Made by a program: the position numbers and the translations under genes. 64,000 nucleotides of DNA from Pontixanthobacter aquaemixtae (GTDB taxonomy: Bacteria; Pseudomonadota; Alphaproteobacteria; Sphingomonadales; Sphingomonadaceae). Below, in pieces: positions 9,616 through 17,403 of the stretch. Each line of letters starts with the position of its first letter. Positions within the stretch are counted from its first letter, which is position 1. Below the pieces are notes generated by a model. It was not told where the DNA came from. It made no database searches and worked only from the letters and a program-made list of their open reading frames with translations. The DNA is taken from the NCBI RefSeq assembly GCF_009827395.1, contig NZ_WTYX01000001.1, positions 1,847,833 through 1,911,832 of the forward strand, in the 5' to 3' direction.

Positions 9616-9690
9616 GGATAACGTGCAGCCCAGATATGTCAACCATTGAGCTATACCTTTGTGAATATTTCTGTCATACCAATTTGGTAT
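9616..9690. promoter_or_regulatory. Divergent regulatory region of second receptor and transporter operon
   Basis: Toward the receptor: TTGACA (9637-9642), 13 bases, CGTTATCC (9616-9623). Upstream are AGGTATAGCTCAA (9646-9658) and a perfect 15-base palindrome, ATACCAA-T-TTGGTAT (9676-9690), matching in spacing the block before the first receptor. The palindrome lies 37 bases before the transporter start at 9728, so one site could control both directions. Confidence 0.5.
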
Positions 9691-9727
9691 TACGCTGTTG
9701 GGAAGGCATAAGCGAGGAAGCGAAAGT

Positions 9728-10960
9728 ATGAAGAACAGGCTGGCGCTTTTCCTCCCGGGTATTTTCCTGCTGGGGTTCAATATCGGAACGGGCAGCGTCA
9801 CGACCATGGCCACAGCTGGCGCCAACTACGGCATGGCCTTGCTTTGGACGGTGCTGATTTCCTGTGCCGCTACTTACCGGATGATTGCGACATACGGACG
9901 CTACACACTCGTGACCGGAGAAACCGCGCTGCAGGCCTTCCGGAGCCACATTCACCCAGCGATCGGTGCCTTTTTCATCGTTGCGCTGGGAATTGGCGTG
10001 TGCGCCAGCGTGATGGGTGTGATGGGGATCGTGGCAGAAATTGCCTATGAATGGTCCAAGACATTTATAGCGGGTGGAATTGATCCGCTCTATTGCGCCG
10101 CATTCTTTGCGGCCATCGCCTATTTCATTTTCTGGAGCGGAACGACGCAGCTCTTCGAAAGAGCACTAGCTGTAATTGTGGCCGTTATGGCTGGCGCCTT
10201 CGTCCTCAACTTTTTCATTCTAATGCCACCCGTTAGCAGCATTGCCGCGGGGCTAGTTCCGTCTGTTCCGGCCGTTTCCAAGAGCGAGACCGGTCCATTG
10301 CTGCTAATCGCATCGATGGTTGGCACAACGATTTTTTCCGGCCTGTTCATTATGCGCACCACGCTGGTCAAGGAAGCCGGCTGGACGATTGATCACGAAA
10401 AGCAGCAGCGCCGCGATGCGGCTTTTGCAGCGATCATGATGTTCATTATCAGCGCTTCGATTATGGCAGCCGCAGCTGGCAGCCTATTCGCCGAAGGTAT
10501 AGGCCTGGAGCGCGCTTCTCAAATGATCGGTTTGCTTGAACCCCTGGCCGGAGTTCTGGCGGTTTCGATTTTCGCAATTGGCATCATTGCGGCGGGGGTA
10601 TCTTCGCAGATTCCAAATCTATTGATGATTCCGTGGCTGCTTTGCGATTATCGCGGCACCCAACGCGATATGACAATTTGGCAGTATCGGTCGCTTGCCT
10701 TTCTGCTTTCACTTCTGGCACTGATCGTGCCGCTATTTGATGCCAGACCAGTTTTTGTGATGATCTTGAGTCAGGCATTCAATGTAGTGCTGCTGCCGGT
10801 AACCGTGGGCTGTATATTGTATCTCGGCAATCGCGCAGACCTGATGGGCAAACACAAGAATAGCCTGACGGACAATATTGGCCTCATCCTATTGTTCCTG
10901 TTTGCCCTCTTCACCGGATATATGGCGTGGCAAGGGCTGGTCGCGATGCTTGCAGGCTGA
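9728..10960 (+). CDS. Nramp-like membrane carrier lacking the canonical metal-binding motifs
   Basis: 410 aa with about 11 hydrophobic segments, start ATG at 9728 after GAGGAAGCG. The fold resembles Nramp/SLC11 carriers: first segment LPGIFLLGFNIGTGSVTTMA, then GMALLW. In true metal carriers the first segment has Asp-Pro-Gly-Asn and the sixth has Met-Pro-His. Here the corresponding places read NIGTGS and MVGTTIF, so the metal-ligating Asp, Asn and Met are not seen. Genes of this type next to mannonate dehydratase point to a sugar-acid or other non-metal substrate, or to a changed cation specificity; this is inference. It is first in an operon with uxuA (14-base gap) and the PL7 lyase. Confidence 0.75.
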   Translation: MKNRLALFLPGIFLLGFNIGTGSVTTMATAGANYGMALLWTVLISCAATYRMIATYGRYTLVTGETALQAFRSHIHPAIGAFFIVALGIGVCASVMGVMGIVAEIAYEWSKTFIAGGIDPLYCAAFFAAIAYFIFWSGTTQLFERALAVIVAVMAGAFVLNFFILMPPVSSIAAGLVPSVPAVSKSETGPLLLIASMVGTTIFSGLFIMRTTLVKEAGWTIDHEKQQRRDAAFAAIMMFIISASIMAAAAGSLFAEGIGLERASQMIGLLEPLAGVLAVSIFAIGIIAAGVSSQIPNLLMIPWLLCDYRGTQRDMTIWQYRSLAFLLSLLALIVPLFDARPVFVMILSQAFNVVLLPVTVGCILYLGNRADLMGKHKNSLTDNIGLILLFLFALFTGYMAWQGLVAMLAG

Positions 10961-10974
10961 AGGAAGGACAAACG

Positions 10975-12162
10975 ATGCGCGAATCCTGGAGATGGTTTGG
11001 CCCAAACGACCCCGTCACATTGGCCGATATCCGGCAGACGGGCGCAACTGGTATTGTGAGCGCGCTCCATGACATTGCAATCGGTGAGGTTTGGCCGAGA
11101 GAAGCGATCGCTGAACGCAAAGCGCTGATCGAACAGGAAAATGCCGAGAAGTCACCCCTTCATTGGACCGTGGTTGAGAGCATTCCGGTTCACGACGACA
11201 TCAAACTCGCCGCACCAGGCCACGAGCGATACGTCAACAATTGGATCGAAACTCTGCGCAATCTTGCCGCTGAGGGAGTCAGAACGGTTTGCTACAATTT
11301 CATGCCGGTGATCGATTGGACGCGGACCGACCTGAAATATCAAATGCCAACGGGTGCGTTTGCCCTGCGGTTCGATCAAGACAGGTTTGCGGCGTTCGAT
11401 CTGTTTGTTCTGAAACGCAAAAACGCGGCCGCGGACTATTCTGAATCGAAAGTCGCACGCGCGCGCGGTATCTTCGAGGCGATGGATCCTGAAGAGGAAG
11501 CCAACCTCACTCGAACAATAATTGCCGGGCTCCCCGGGAAAATGACCGACGCATATTCACTTGCTGATTTCCGGAAAGCCTTGGCCCGATATGAAGGTGT
11601 GACCCACACCGTGTTGCGACAAAACCTGGTCGCGTTTCTGACCAAAGTTTTGCCCCACGCTGAAAAGTTGGATGTTAAATTGGCAATCCATCCGGACGAC
11701 CCGCCTTGGGATATGTTCGGCTTGCCCCGAATTGTTTGTACGCCCAGCGATCTCGACAAGTTGTTTACTGCCCTTCCCAGCCCCGCCAATGGCATTACGC
11801 TTTGTGTTGGAACCTATGGCAGCCGCCCTGACAATGATTTGCCGCAAATGGCCCGCAGCTATGCGGAACGAATTCATTTTGCGCATTTGCGCGGCGTGAC
11901 GCGCGATCCGGAGGAACAGCGCTCGTTTTATGAGGCGAGTCATCTGGAAAGCGATGTCGACATGGTCAGCGTGATCCGGAACTTGCTAGTGAACGAGGAT
12001 GCCACCGGACGTGAAATTCACATCCGTCCCGACCACGGTCATCTAATGATGAGTGATATCGGGAAGAATACCAACCCCGGCTATTCAGCCATAGGCCGGA
12101 TGAAGGGGCTGGCTGAAATCCGCGGCGTAATCAAAGCGATGTCGGTAACGGGAATTCAATAG
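10975..12162 (+). CDS. uxuA: Mannonate dehydratase
   Basis: 395 aa, the usual UxuA length. The start ATG at 10975 follows GGAAGGA at a normal distance. The N-terminus (ESWRWFGPNDPVTLADIRQ, then GATGIVSALHDI) is the family signature. Later parts (KLAIHPDDPP, IHFAHLRGV, IRPDHGHLM) carry the conserved His/Asp/Cys region binding the catalytic metal. UxuA dehydrates D-mannonate to 2-keto-3-deoxygluconate in the cytoplasm, feeding KdgK and the KDPG aldolase. Lyase-generated alginate monomers normally reach KDG by a different reductase, so the presence of uxuA suggests the locus also handles mannuronate or glucuronate ends. Confidence 0.95.
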   Translation: MRESWRWFGPNDPVTLADIRQTGATGIVSALHDIAIGEVWPREAIAERKALIEQENAEKSPLHWTVVESIPVHDDIKLAAPGHERYVNNWIETLRNLAAEGVRTVCYNFMPVIDWTRTDLKYQMPTGAFALRFDQDRFAAFDLFVLKRKNAAADYSESKVARARGIFEAMDPEEEANLTRTIIAGLPGKMTDAYSLADFRKALARYEGVTHTVLRQNLVAFLTKVLPHAEKLDVKLAIHPDDPPWDMFGLPRIVCTPSDLDKLFTALPSPANGITLCVGTYGSRPDNDLPQMARSYAERIHFAHLRGVTRDPEEQRSFYEASHLESDVDMVSVIRNLLVNEDATGREIHIRPDHGHLMMSDIGKNTNPGYSAIGRMKGLAEIRGVIKAMSVTGIQ

Positions 12163-12236
12163 TGCGAAGCGCGGTTCATTTCGCGTTGACCCCTGCAAGT
12201 TTAGGCAATCAAGAGCGATTTCAAAGGACAGGACTT

Positions 12237-13292
12237 ATGACTAAACGCAAGCACCGGAACCAGGCCCTAATTCTTGGTTTGGCGTTTAGCATCGCGACGC
12301 CAGCGATTGCGCATGGCCATGAAGAGGCTGCTCCATTGCCGGGAAGTGTCTTTGATCTGAGCCATTGGAAAATCACTCTTCCCTCCGACGACAATGGTGA
12401 TGGCAAACCAGACGAGATCGGGGTCCGCGATCTGCAATCCTATACCCATCCAGACTTCTTCTTCGTCAACGACGACGGGCACCTGGTATTCGCAGCGCCC
12501 AACAAAGCGCCAACGACGGCGAATTCAACCAACACTCGCAGCGAATTGCGCCAGATGCTTCGCGGAACAAACACCCGGATCGGGACACATGATCCCGGCA
12601 ACAATTTTGCCGTTGAAGCGCGCAAAGGTTCGGACAAGTTTGGTGCTGTGGGCGGAAAGCTGGAAGCTACGCTCAAAGTCGATCAAGTCTCGCTCAACGC
12701 CGGTGACCCGACCAAGCGCCCGGCATTTTCAGTAGTTGTCGGCCAGATCCACGCGGTAAAATACGACAACACAAGAAGCGGTTTCGGCTTTGGCAACGAA
12801 CCGATCAAGATCTATTACAAGAAATTTCCCGGCCACAAAGCCGGCTCGGTTTTTTGGACTTACGAACGCAATCTCGCAAAGGACGATCCCAACCGAACCG
12901 ATCTTGCAGTTCCGGTGTTCGGCTATGGCTGGGATAACACAGAGGACCCTGGCGAAAGCGGAATCGCGCTGGGCGAAGAGTTCAGCTACACGATCAATGT
13001 CCATCGCAATACGATGTATGTGACATTCCACAATGATCGCTTGGGCACGGTCAACCACACAAGAAGCCTGGTGCGTGGTGCCGATGAGCTTGACAACCCT
13101 TACTCCTATGGCGGGGATTCGCTCTACTTCAAATCCGGGGTCTATAACCAGTGCAGCACCCGAACCGGAGATTCGATGTGGTACGCCGGCTGCCCGGGTA
13201 CCGGCGATTGGGAAACAGACAAGGCTGACGGAAACTACGCCCAAGCGACGTTCTCCCGGATTGTCTTGAGCGGATCGACACCACCGGAGTAA
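12237..13292 (+). CDS. Secreted PL7-family alginate lyase
   Basis: 351 aa from the ATG at 12237, preceded by AAGGACAGGA; an in-frame ATG farther up would overlap uxuA and spoil the signal peptide. The signal peptide ends ATPAIAHG. The single catalytic domain shows all three PL7 signatures in order: RSELRQ (101-106), QIH (170-172) and YFKSGVYNQ (297-305), giving the catalytic Arg, Gln, His and Tyr. QIH (Ile rather than Val) is the form often linked to polyguluronate or mixed chains. It complements the PL6 enzyme at the left edge. It is last in the transporter-uxuA operon, 74 bases after uxuA. Confidence 0.94.
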   Translation: MTKRKHRNQALILGLAFSIATPAIAHGHEEAAPLPGSVFDLSHWKITLPSDDNGDGKPDEIGVRDLQSYTHPDFFFVNDDGHLVFAAPNKAPTTANSTNTRSELRQMLRGTNTRIGTHDPGNNFAVEARKGSDKFGAVGGKLEATLKVDQVSLNAGDPTKRPAFSVVVGQIHAVKYDNTRSGFGFGNEPIKIYYKKFPGHKAGSVFWTYERNLAKDDPNRTDLAVPVFGYGWDNTEDPGESGIALGEEFSYTINVHRNTMYVTFHNDRLGTVNHTRSLVRGADELDNPYSYGGDSLYFKSGVYNQCSTRTGDSMWYAGCPGTGDWETDKADGNYAQATFSRIVLSGSTPPE

Positions 13293-13540
13293 CTGGCTTT
13301 GGAAAAGTGGTCCCGTCAGTTGCCCGTCAGTTGAACGCGAACTCACCTCCAATTGGCGATGCAATAGCTAAGTCGGGCCGCAATCCGTCGGCAAGGAACT
13401 TACCGCCCAGTCAGGCGTCAAAGCAGCGGACCTGTAGGTTTGAACGCTAAGCCGAAGCGCCATGCTCCGAAACTTCACAGCCGCCTGCTGTGCGGACTTG
13501 TGCCGAAGCCCTGCAACAAAAGACTAATGCTGGGGGTGGG
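13293..13540. other. Intergenic stretch with no recognised gene
   Basis: The 248 bases between the PL7 lyase and tRNA-Ser contain no convincing reading frame and no hairpin with a U-tract. The tRNA after it marks the right border of the alginate locus; tRNA-Ser genes are common integration points, but no integrase or direct repeat was found. Confidence 0.6.
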
Positions 13541-13630
13541 TGGCGGAGAGACAGGGATTCGAACCCTGGGTACGGTTGCCCGCACAGTAGTTTTCGAGAC
13601 TACCCCGTTCGACCACTCCGGCATCTCTCC
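13541..13630 (-). tRNA. tRNA-Ser (CGA)
   Basis: 90 bases on the minus strand including an encoded CCA (13541-13543). The acceptor arms GGAGAGA and TCTCTCC pair, a long variable arm typical of serine tRNA is present, the T-loop contains GGTTCGAATCC, and the anticodon loop CTCGAAA gives CGA, reading UCG. Confidence 0.97.
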
Positions 13631-13800
13631 GCATTGCATCAGGTGAAAAAGCCACCGATGGCTTGGTCTGGGAAGGCGCGGTTAGCGGATGGGTTTTCAC
13701 TTGCCAACCCCCGATATGCGCACGCGCGCCATTGCTGCGCGGTGGACGCATCGGCGGCAGCGCTTGTTTTGCGGGTGCGAAGGGCTATATTCTTGATATT

Positions 13801-14181
13801 ATGGAACGCACGCAGTTCTTTTCCGAGACCGCCGGTCGCACAATCGATGTCCCGCGCCATGCAGAGGCGCGGTTCGGCATTGGCGATGTTGTGCGCCACC
13901 GGATGTTCGATTTTCGCGGTGTGATTTTCGATGTCGATCCGGTCTTCGCCAATAGCGAGGAATGGTACCAGTCAATCCCCGAACATATTCGCCCGGATCG
14001 CGAACAACCCTATTACCATTTGCTGGCAGAGAACGATGAATCGTCTTACGTCGCCTATGTCAGCCAGCAAAACTTGCTGTCCGATGCCGAAGGCGGCCCT
14101 GTGGGCCATCCCAATATCGATGAATTGTTCGAACAGTTCACCGATGGCCGCTACAAAATGCGGCGCGCGCTGACGCATTAA
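13801..14181 (+). CDS. hspQ: HspQ-type heat-shock / hemimethylated-DNA-binding protein
   Basis: 126 aa starting at the ATG at 13801. The diagnostic block FGIGDVVRHRMFDFRGVIFD, then DPVFANSEEWY and PYYHLLAEN, identifies the YccV/HspQ family, known in enterobacteria as a specificity factor for Lon protease and a DnaA-level modulator. The alphaproteobacterial form has this short beta-barrel alone. No strong ribosome-binding site precedes the start, and the 170 bases upstream to tRNA-Ser hold no other gene. It ends just before the convergent ABC permease. Confidence 0.9.
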   Translation: MERTQFFSETAGRTIDVPRHAEARFGIGDVVRHRMFDFRGVIFDVDPVFANSEEWYQSIPEHIRPDREQPYYHLLAENDESSYVAYVSQQNLLSDAEGGPVGHPNIDELFEQFTDGRYKMRRALTH

Positions 14182-14182
14182 G

Positions 14183-15037
14183 TCAGTCTTTGAGTTTCCA
14201 TCCTGATTTGAGCACGCGGTAAGTTATTATCGCGAGCACCAGGTTGAATACGCCCAAACCGATGGCGCTTTGCACCACCGCCGCGTTGGTATCGCCAATA
14301 TCGCTCTGCCCGAGGAAGCCGAAGCGGAAGCCGGAAATCACATAGAAGAACGGATTGAGGCGGCTGATCGTCTGGAATGCAGGCGCCAGATTGTCGATCA
14401 CATAGAACGTACCCGACAGCAGCGATAGCGGCGCAACGATGAAGTTGCTGATGGCAGCGTTGTGATCAAATTTCTCTGCCCAGATTGAGGTCAGAAGGCC
14501 AAGCAATGCCAGCATGATCGAGCCCATCAGACCGAACCAGATTATCGCCCAAAGATGTGCGATGGACAAGGATACGCCGGGCCAAGCGACCATAGCCAAG
14601 CCAACAGCACCGCCGACCAATATGCCGCGCGTCACCGCCGCTGCAACGATCCCGCCCATCAGTTCGCCTTCTGACAATGGCGGCATCAGCAAGTCGATAA
14701 TCGTCCCCTGGATCTTGCCCGCCAGCAGCGAAAAGCTGGAATTGGCGAAGGCATTTTGCATCATCGCCATCACAATCAGGCCGGGGGCAACGAATGTGGC
14801 AAAGGGCACGCCCAGCACTTCGCGCCCGGAACGCCCCAAGGCGACGGAGAAAATGACCAGAAAAAGCAGCGTGGTGACGGCAGGCGCCCAAATCGTCTGC
14901 GTCTGGACCTTTAAAAACCGGCGAACCTCCTTTATATAGAGGCTCCACAGTCCAATGCGGTTGATACCGGTGATGATCGGCTCTCCACGCAAAGGAAATG
15001 CATCGCTGCCGGCATGTTTCTGGTCTTGATTGGCCAT
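14183..15037 (-). CDS. ABC-2 type transporter permease
   Basis: 284 aa with start ATG at 15037 (MANQDQKHAG); the open frame extends upstream but would cross into gcrA. Six hydrophobic segments follow a cytoplasmic N-terminus, with the ABC-2 pattern LNPFFYVISGFRFGFLG near the C-terminus. Proteins of this type (NodJ/DrrB/YadH-like) pair with a separate ATPase to export lipids, polysaccharides or drugs. No ATPase gene adjoins it here, so its partner must lie elsewhere and the substrate cannot be told. It is divergent from gcrA across 87 bases. Confidence 0.85.
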   Translation of the reverse strand: MANQDQKHAGSDAFPLRGEPIITGINRIGLWSLYIKEVRRFLKVQTQTIWAPAVTTLLFLVIFSVALGRSGREVLGVPFATFVAPGLIVMAMMQNAFANSSFSLLAGKIQGTIIDLLMPPLSEGELMGGIVAAAVTRGILVGGAVGLAMVAWPGVSLSIAHLWAIIWFGLMGSIMLALLGLLTSIWAEKFDHNAAISNFIVAPLSLLSGTFYVIDNLAPAFQTISRLNPFFYVISGFRFGFLGQSDIGDTNAAVVQSAIGLGVFNLVLAIITYRVLKSGWKLKD

Positions 15038-15124
15038 AGGCTCGCGCCTAGTGCGATTGATTGAAACTGGCAAGCACCGGCCGCGCGAGCGCCGGTTGGA
15101 CAGATAGTAATTGGAAATACACGA

Positions 15125-15820
15125 ATGAGTTGGACTGATGAACGGATCGCCACACTTAAGAAGCTGTGGGAAGGCGGATCGACCGCCAGCCAGATTGCCG
15201 AAGAACTCGGCGGGGTAAGCCGCAATGCGGTAATCGGCAAGGCGCACCGTCTTGGTCTGAAGTCACGCCCGTCTCCGGTAAAGGCGAACGCCAAGAAGAA
15301 AGCTGCGGTCAAAAAGAAAGCCGCACCGAAGCCGGCGCCAATCCGCAAGCCAAAGGCAATTATGACGCCGAAAACGGCGGCGAATTCTCCGCCGCGTCCG
15401 CCGAGCAATGCGGTAGAGCAAGCCGCGCGTGCCGCAGGGGCAAACATACCCTCGCAGCCGATTCCGAACAAAAGCGCCGAAATCCCCAAGATCGTTTCGA
15501 TCGGCCCCGGAGGGTTCCAACGCCAAGGGCCGGGCGACCAGCAGCCACCCATCCCGCCGGCCCCTCCGCGCCGGTTGGTGCCTGCAAAGCCCAGCCCCGA
15601 AATTGCCGACAAGACCAGCCTGCTCGATCTTTCGGACAAAGTTTGCCGCTGGCCCATGGGCCATCCGGGCGAGCCCGATTTCCATTTCTGCGGGGCCGAC
15701 GTAAACCCCGGTTTCCCATATTGCGTAGAGCATTGCGGACGCGCGTTTCAGGCACAGCTGCCGCGCGGTGCACGCAGACCGCCCCCACCCTTGCCCTTTG
15801 GCGGGCCGCGGGTTCGCTAA
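15125..15820 (+). CDS. gcrA: GcrA cell-cycle regulator
   Basis: 231 aa. The N-terminal DNA-binding domain reads SWTDERIATLKKLWEGGSTA, then IAEELGGVSRNAVIGKAHRL, the hallmark of GcrA. A Lys/Ala/Pro-rich linker (residues about 50-160) is followed by a C-terminal block with CRWPMGHPGEPDFHFCG and YCVEHC, the sigma-70-contacting part. In Caulobacter GcrA acts with CcrM methylation at GANTC sites to activate cell-cycle promoters. This protein is longer than the Caulobacter one because of its proline-rich linker. The start at 15125 has only a weak purine-rich leader. Confidence 0.95.
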   Translation: MSWTDERIATLKKLWEGGSTASQIAEELGGVSRNAVIGKAHRLGLKSRPSPVKANAKKKAAVKKKAAPKPAPIRKPKAIMTPKTAANSPPRPPSNAVEQAARAAGANIPSQPIPNKSAEIPKIVSIGPGGFQRQGPGDQQPPIPPAPPRRLVPAKPSPEIADKTSLLDLSDKVCRWPMGHPGEPDFHFCGADVNPGFPYCVEHCGRAFQAQLPRGARRPPPPLPFGGPRVR

Positions 15821-15845
15821 GCGGGGCCAATCCTTGAAGATAACG

Positions 15846-15876
15846 AAACGGCTCGTCAGCGATGGCGGGCCGTTTT
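15846..15876 (+). terminator. Likely terminator of gcrA
   Basis: AAACGGC (15846-15852) pairs with GCCGTTT (15869-15875), followed by TTGCTTTC. Short stem with a weak U-rich tail, 26 bases after the gcrA stop. Confidence 0.6.
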
Positions 15877-15934
15877 GCTTTCGGGCTATGATAGGCCTTG
15901 TGCGAGACAGGCCAATGCCGCAATCGTAGCGTCT

Positions 15935-16714
15935 ATGCCTCTGCTGCGATCCCTGCCCTTTCTGCTAGTGACAATTCTGCTGGCCGCATGCGGCACAGCG
16001 GCGGACACAAAGCCCGGGCCGATTGTTCTGGCTGCGGCAAGCTTGCAAGGCGCGCTCGACGAGGCCGCGGATTCGTGGGCGGCACAGGGTCATGCACGGC
16101 CGGTTATTGCCTATGCCGGTACGCCGGTTCTGGCCCGCCAGATCGAAGCGGGGGCGCCAGCCGACATCCTCTTTGCCGCTGACGAGCAGTGGATGGATGT
16201 GCTGGAGCAGAAACAACTGATCCGGCCCGATACGCGCCGCTCGCTATACGGCAACCGCCTGGTGCTGATCAGTATATCCGATGGCAGCCGCATTCAGGTT
16301 ACCGACCAGGCGGAAACTATCCTGCGCGCCATTGGCACGAGCAAACTGGCGATAGCCGATCCGGCCTCTGTTCCAGCCGGGCGATATGCAAAGCAGGTGC
16401 TGGACAATCTCGATCTGTGGGCGACTGTGGAACAGCAGGTCGTGCCAACCGACAATGTCCGCAGCGCAGCGCGGCTTGTTGAAATTGGCGAGGCAACGCT
16501 GGGCATCGTCTATGAAAGCGATCTGGTCGGTACCGGAAAGATCACCCAGATCGGCCGCTTTGCAGACGCGGTGCAACCGCCGATACGCTATCCCTTGGCC
16601 GTGGTTGCCTCTGCCCAGCATCCCGATGCGCAATCATTCGCGGATTTCCTTGCCAGCGCAGAAGCCGAGGCAATTTTCCTCCGCCACAAATTTACCCGCT
16701 TGCCCGAACTATGA
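15935..16714 (+). CDS. modA: Molybdate ABC transporter substrate-binding lipoprotein
   Basis: 259 aa from the ATG at 15935. The signal peptide carries the lipobox LLAAC, so the mature protein should be lipid-anchored at Cys23. Two lobes of a periplasmic binding protein follow: VLAAASLQGALDEAADSW, a strongly conserved ModA start, and later GAPADILFAADEQWM, also diagnostic. It binds molybdate or tungstate and delivers it to ModBC. Its stop overlaps the modB start (ATGATGA), so the operon modABC is translationally coupled. Confidence 0.94.
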   Translation: MPLLRSLPFLLVTILLAACGTAADTKPGPIVLAAASLQGALDEAADSWAAQGHARPVIAYAGTPVLARQIEAGAPADILFAADEQWMDVLEQKQLIRPDTRRSLYGNRLVLISISDGSRIQVTDQAETILRAIGTSKLAIADPASVPAGRYAKQVLDNLDLWATVEQQVVPTDNVRSAARLVEIGEATLGIVYESDLVGTGKITQIGRFADAVQPPIRYPLAVVASAQHPDAQSFADFLASAEAEAIFLRHKFTRLPEL

Positions 16715-17403
16715 TGACCGCATCGGAATGGGCAATTGTCGCCCTGTCACTCAAAGTCAGTTTCGCCGCGATCATCTGCACTCTGCCTGTCGCTTACAGC
16801 CTCGCTTGGCTGCTCGCTCGCAGGCGGTTTCCGGGCATCATTTTTGTGGATGCGCTGGTACACTTGCCCTTGGTCCTGCCACCGGTTGTAACGGGCTGGC
16901 TGCTGCTGCTTACTTTCGGAAGAAACGGAGCCATCGGCGGATGGCTGGAGCAGACATTCGGCATCACATTGGTGTTCCAATGGACCGGCGCCGCGCTCGC
17001 CGCCGCGGTGATGGCATTGCCTCTGATGGTTCGTGCAATGCGGCTGTCGATCGAAGCGGTCGACCGGAAACTGGTCGATGCCGCGCGAACGCTAGGGGCC
17101 AACAAATGGAGGGCCTTCCTGTCGATCACACTCCCGCTCAGCTTGCCGGGCATTCTGGCGGGCGCGGTTCTTGGATTTGCCCGCTCGATCGGAGAATTCG
17201 GCGCGACAATTACTTTCGCGTCCAACATTCCGGGCCAGACGCGCACTCTCCCGCTGGCGATCTATTCCGAACTGCAAATTCCCGGCACTGACATCGCCGT
17301 GACGCGGCTGGCCGTGATCGCGGTTATACTCTCGCTCGGTGCGCTGATGATGAGCGAATGGCTGGTCCAGCGATCAACCGGTGGACGTGCGCATGTCCTT
17401 TGA
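16711..17403 (+). CDS. modB: Molybdate ABC transporter permease
   Basis: 230 aa with five to six membrane segments. The cytoplasmic loop has the EAA-type permease signature DAARTLGANKWRAF, followed by LPLSLPGILAGAVLGFARS and GEFGATITFASNIPGQT, typical of ModB. Tandem ATGs at 16711 and 16714 both fit; the first overlaps the modA stop. The gene overlaps modC by 11 bases if modC starts at its ATG. Confidence 0.94.
   Translation: MMTASEWAIVALSLKVSFAAIICTLPVAYSLAWLLARRRFPGIIFVDALVHLPLVLPPVVTGWLLLLTFGRNGAIGGWLEQTFGITLVFQWTGAALAAAVMALPLMVRAMRLSIEAVDRKLVDAARTLGANKWRAFLSITLPLSLPGILAGAVLGFARSIGEFGATITFASNIPGQTRTLPLAIYSELQIPGTDIAVTRLAVIAVILSLGALMMSEWLVQRSTGGRAHVL

Noticed and set aside
9571..9825. 85 extra N-terminal codons on the second TonB receptor
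   Set aside because: The stretch covers the divergent promoter region and the transporter start; a good leader and signal peptide begin at 9570.
13541..13630. tRNA-Ser as an integration site for the alginate locus
   Set aside because: No integrase gene and no repeat of the tRNA 3' end were seen at the other side; the left border is outside the window.
13440..13924. Plus-strand open frames over and after tRNA-Ser
   Set aside because: They read through the tRNA gene and have no leader or coding pattern; hspQ from 13801 is the real gene.
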